Shown here in pieces: positions 56,907 to 58,000 of a stretch of DNA of 58,000 nt. The notes below the pieces were generated by a model. That model worked only from the letters and a program-made list of their open reading frames with translations. It was not told the origin of the DNA and ran no database searches. Where the stretch lies: the NCBI GenBank assembly GCA_014529385.2, contig CM043959.1, positions 60,094,253 through 60,152,252 of the forward strand, written 5' to 3'. Position 1 is the first letter of the stretch, and the number at the start of each line of letters is the position of its first letter. The translations under genes were made by a program, and so were the position numbers. The stretch comes from Adiantum capillus-veneris (Eukaryota; Streptophyta; Polypodiopsida; Polypodiales; Pteridaceae).

Positions 56907-57380
56907 ATGTTAAACCAAAGATACTGCTTCTGTGGGAAAGTCATAATAAAAATTTGGAAGAAGTCAAATGGCGGCAATCGATTCTATTATTATGTACCCT
57001 AGGACTGGTTCAATACAGTCTATGGACCCATTCTTATAAACAATCCTCACAATGTCAATATTACCTTTGATGACTACAAGAAGCCCAGATGCATTAGTGA
57101 CTTTGCTCAAGTGCATCTAATCGCAGTGAACTCGAGTAGATATTTCTATAGTAATGATATAAATGAATGGCATGCTCATGTAAACTGCTTTAATGTAATA
57201 CCGCCCACGGATGTATCATGAGGAGAAAAATGGTATGGAAAGGAAGATGTGAATTTTATTGTACAAGTTGAAGTTCTAAACTTTGAAACTCAAGATGTGA
57301 TCAAATATAAGGGTAAGGCCTCGGTTGCAAGAACCAAGTATTGGTTCATAGGACCCTTTCATGTTCATGTATCTTCCTAA
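56907..57380 (+). pseudogene. Segment with a CxC-type start and NPH-repeat module
   Basis: One frame of 157 codons from ATG 56907 to TAA 57378-57380 is interrupted by TAG at 57000 and TGA at 57219. The first 35 codons hold CFCGKVIIKIWKKSNGGN and FYYYVP, which loosely resembles a GRF-type zinc domain. A module INNPHNVNITFDDY, then PRCISDFAQVH, follows at about 57030-57118. That module recurs at 57764-57840. Two nonsense codons mark decay, or an RNA that is edited or spliced differently. Confidence 0.45.
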
Positions 57381-57606
57381 AGACACTATGTATCTTTTTG
57401 GTTTTTTATGGTTATAAAAATTTAATTTTGATATGACTCTTATTGTTTTAAGGTCATAATATTTGAGTTTGGATCTTGGTTTTATCATTCTAACTAACTT
57501 GAGTGATGAAGTGTGTGTGTGTATGAGACCGACAAAGGAAACATGGATAGCTAGGAACACACTTCCCTTAGTAATGGCTGCGGGATGTTTCAACATTATC
57601 ATGTTT

Positions 57607-57720
57607 AATGTATGGGGCCGTCAATTCCAGACCAACGACCAACATTCCTTTAGCCCGATCAATGTATGGGGCCGTCAATTCCAGACCAACAACCAACGAC
57701 CAACATTCCTTTAGCCCGAT
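57607..57720 (+). repeat. Two tandem copies of a 54-59-bp unit
   Basis: AATGTATGGGGCCGTCAATT starts units at 57607 and 57661, and both end TTTAGCCCGAT. The second has a short insertion of the type AACCA. Otherwise they are identical, so the duplication is recent. Confidence 0.9.
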
Positions 57721-57727
57721 ACCTTAA

Positions 57728-58000
57728 AAGTTGTTCTTTGATTTGTTTAGAAATTCCATAATCCACAATCCTCACCAAGTAAAAGTTTTATGCAATGCCT
57801 ATAACAGACCCCAGTGCCTTGCAGATTGTGCAAATATACACAGCTCTGATGGATGGGACACAGCGGATGTGTTTCTAAAAGAATCTGCTTACTTTGGTGA
57901 CTACTTCAGTTATTACAAGAAGGCAATAATTCACAATGAAATGGGAGTATCTGTAACTAACCAATCCCTTACCCAACAGAGATATGATTCACACGCTAAT
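57728..58000 (+). CDS. Second NPH-repeat module, open at the window edge
   Basis: The frame is open from 57728 to the end of the window, and TTTGTTTAG at 57742-57750 could be an acceptor. It encodes IIHNPHQVKVLCNAY, then PQCLADCANIH, matching the module at 57030-57118 with conserved N-P-H, V, Y, P, C, D, A and H. It is a paralogous exon or domain repeat of the same gene. The function is unknown, and the gene continues beyond the window. Confidence 0.45.

Overview
The window is plant nuclear DNA from a transposon-packed region. It holds no bacterial-type genes, a GT..AG intron at 25969-26065, Ty1/copia and Ty3/gypsy LTR retrotransposons with plant-type primer sites, a LINE endonuclease remnant, terminal-inverted-repeat elements and long (GA)n/(CT)n tracts. 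The species cannot be read from the sequence. A large genome such as a fern or other seed-free plant is a guess. No RNA gene and no clearly intact host gene was found.

Layout. (1) 1-5095: old degraded DNA with a dispersed 0.3-kb repeat, one broken unknown ORF and a (GA)31 tract. (2) 5096-24165: a nearly complete 19.07-kb Ty3/gypsy element, here called element A. It has 997/1011-bp LTRs with 8 substitutions between them outside the (GA)n tract, and a GAGGG target-site duplication. (3) 24166-29333: remnants of host-like or transposon ORFs and a LINE endonuclease fragment. (4) 29334-34243: a foldback repeat, two opposed copies of a short copia LTR, and minus-strand coding remnants. (5) 34244-36911: a 5'-truncated copia element on the minus strand. 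(6) 36912-44066: gene-poor DNA with a (GT)n(GA)n tract, two related terminal-inverted-repeat elements and a decayed relative of element A. (7) 44067-53239: an old gypsy element, element B, with 378-bp LTRs about 10% diverged. (8) 53240-58000: a C21 run, gene-poor DNA, then coding-like segments with repeated modules that run off the right edge.

Element A is the most unusual object. It reads LTR - tRNA-Asp-like PBS - 1.4-kb leader - gag in three frames - pol - W-x-P-K repeat tail - purine tract - 2.7-kb second leader - 1091-codon coiled-coil ORF - purine tract - LTR. The two leaders share a 24-bp perfect or near-perfect palindrome, four copies each, at about 284-bp spacing, and in each the last copy ends about 167 bp before an ATG. 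The 1811-codon pol ORF carries two retropepsin-like domains, one before RT and one after integrase, and two ungapped 108-residue copies of the integrase zinc-binding module. The element therefore looks like two leader-ORF-purine-tract units inside one pair of LTRs.
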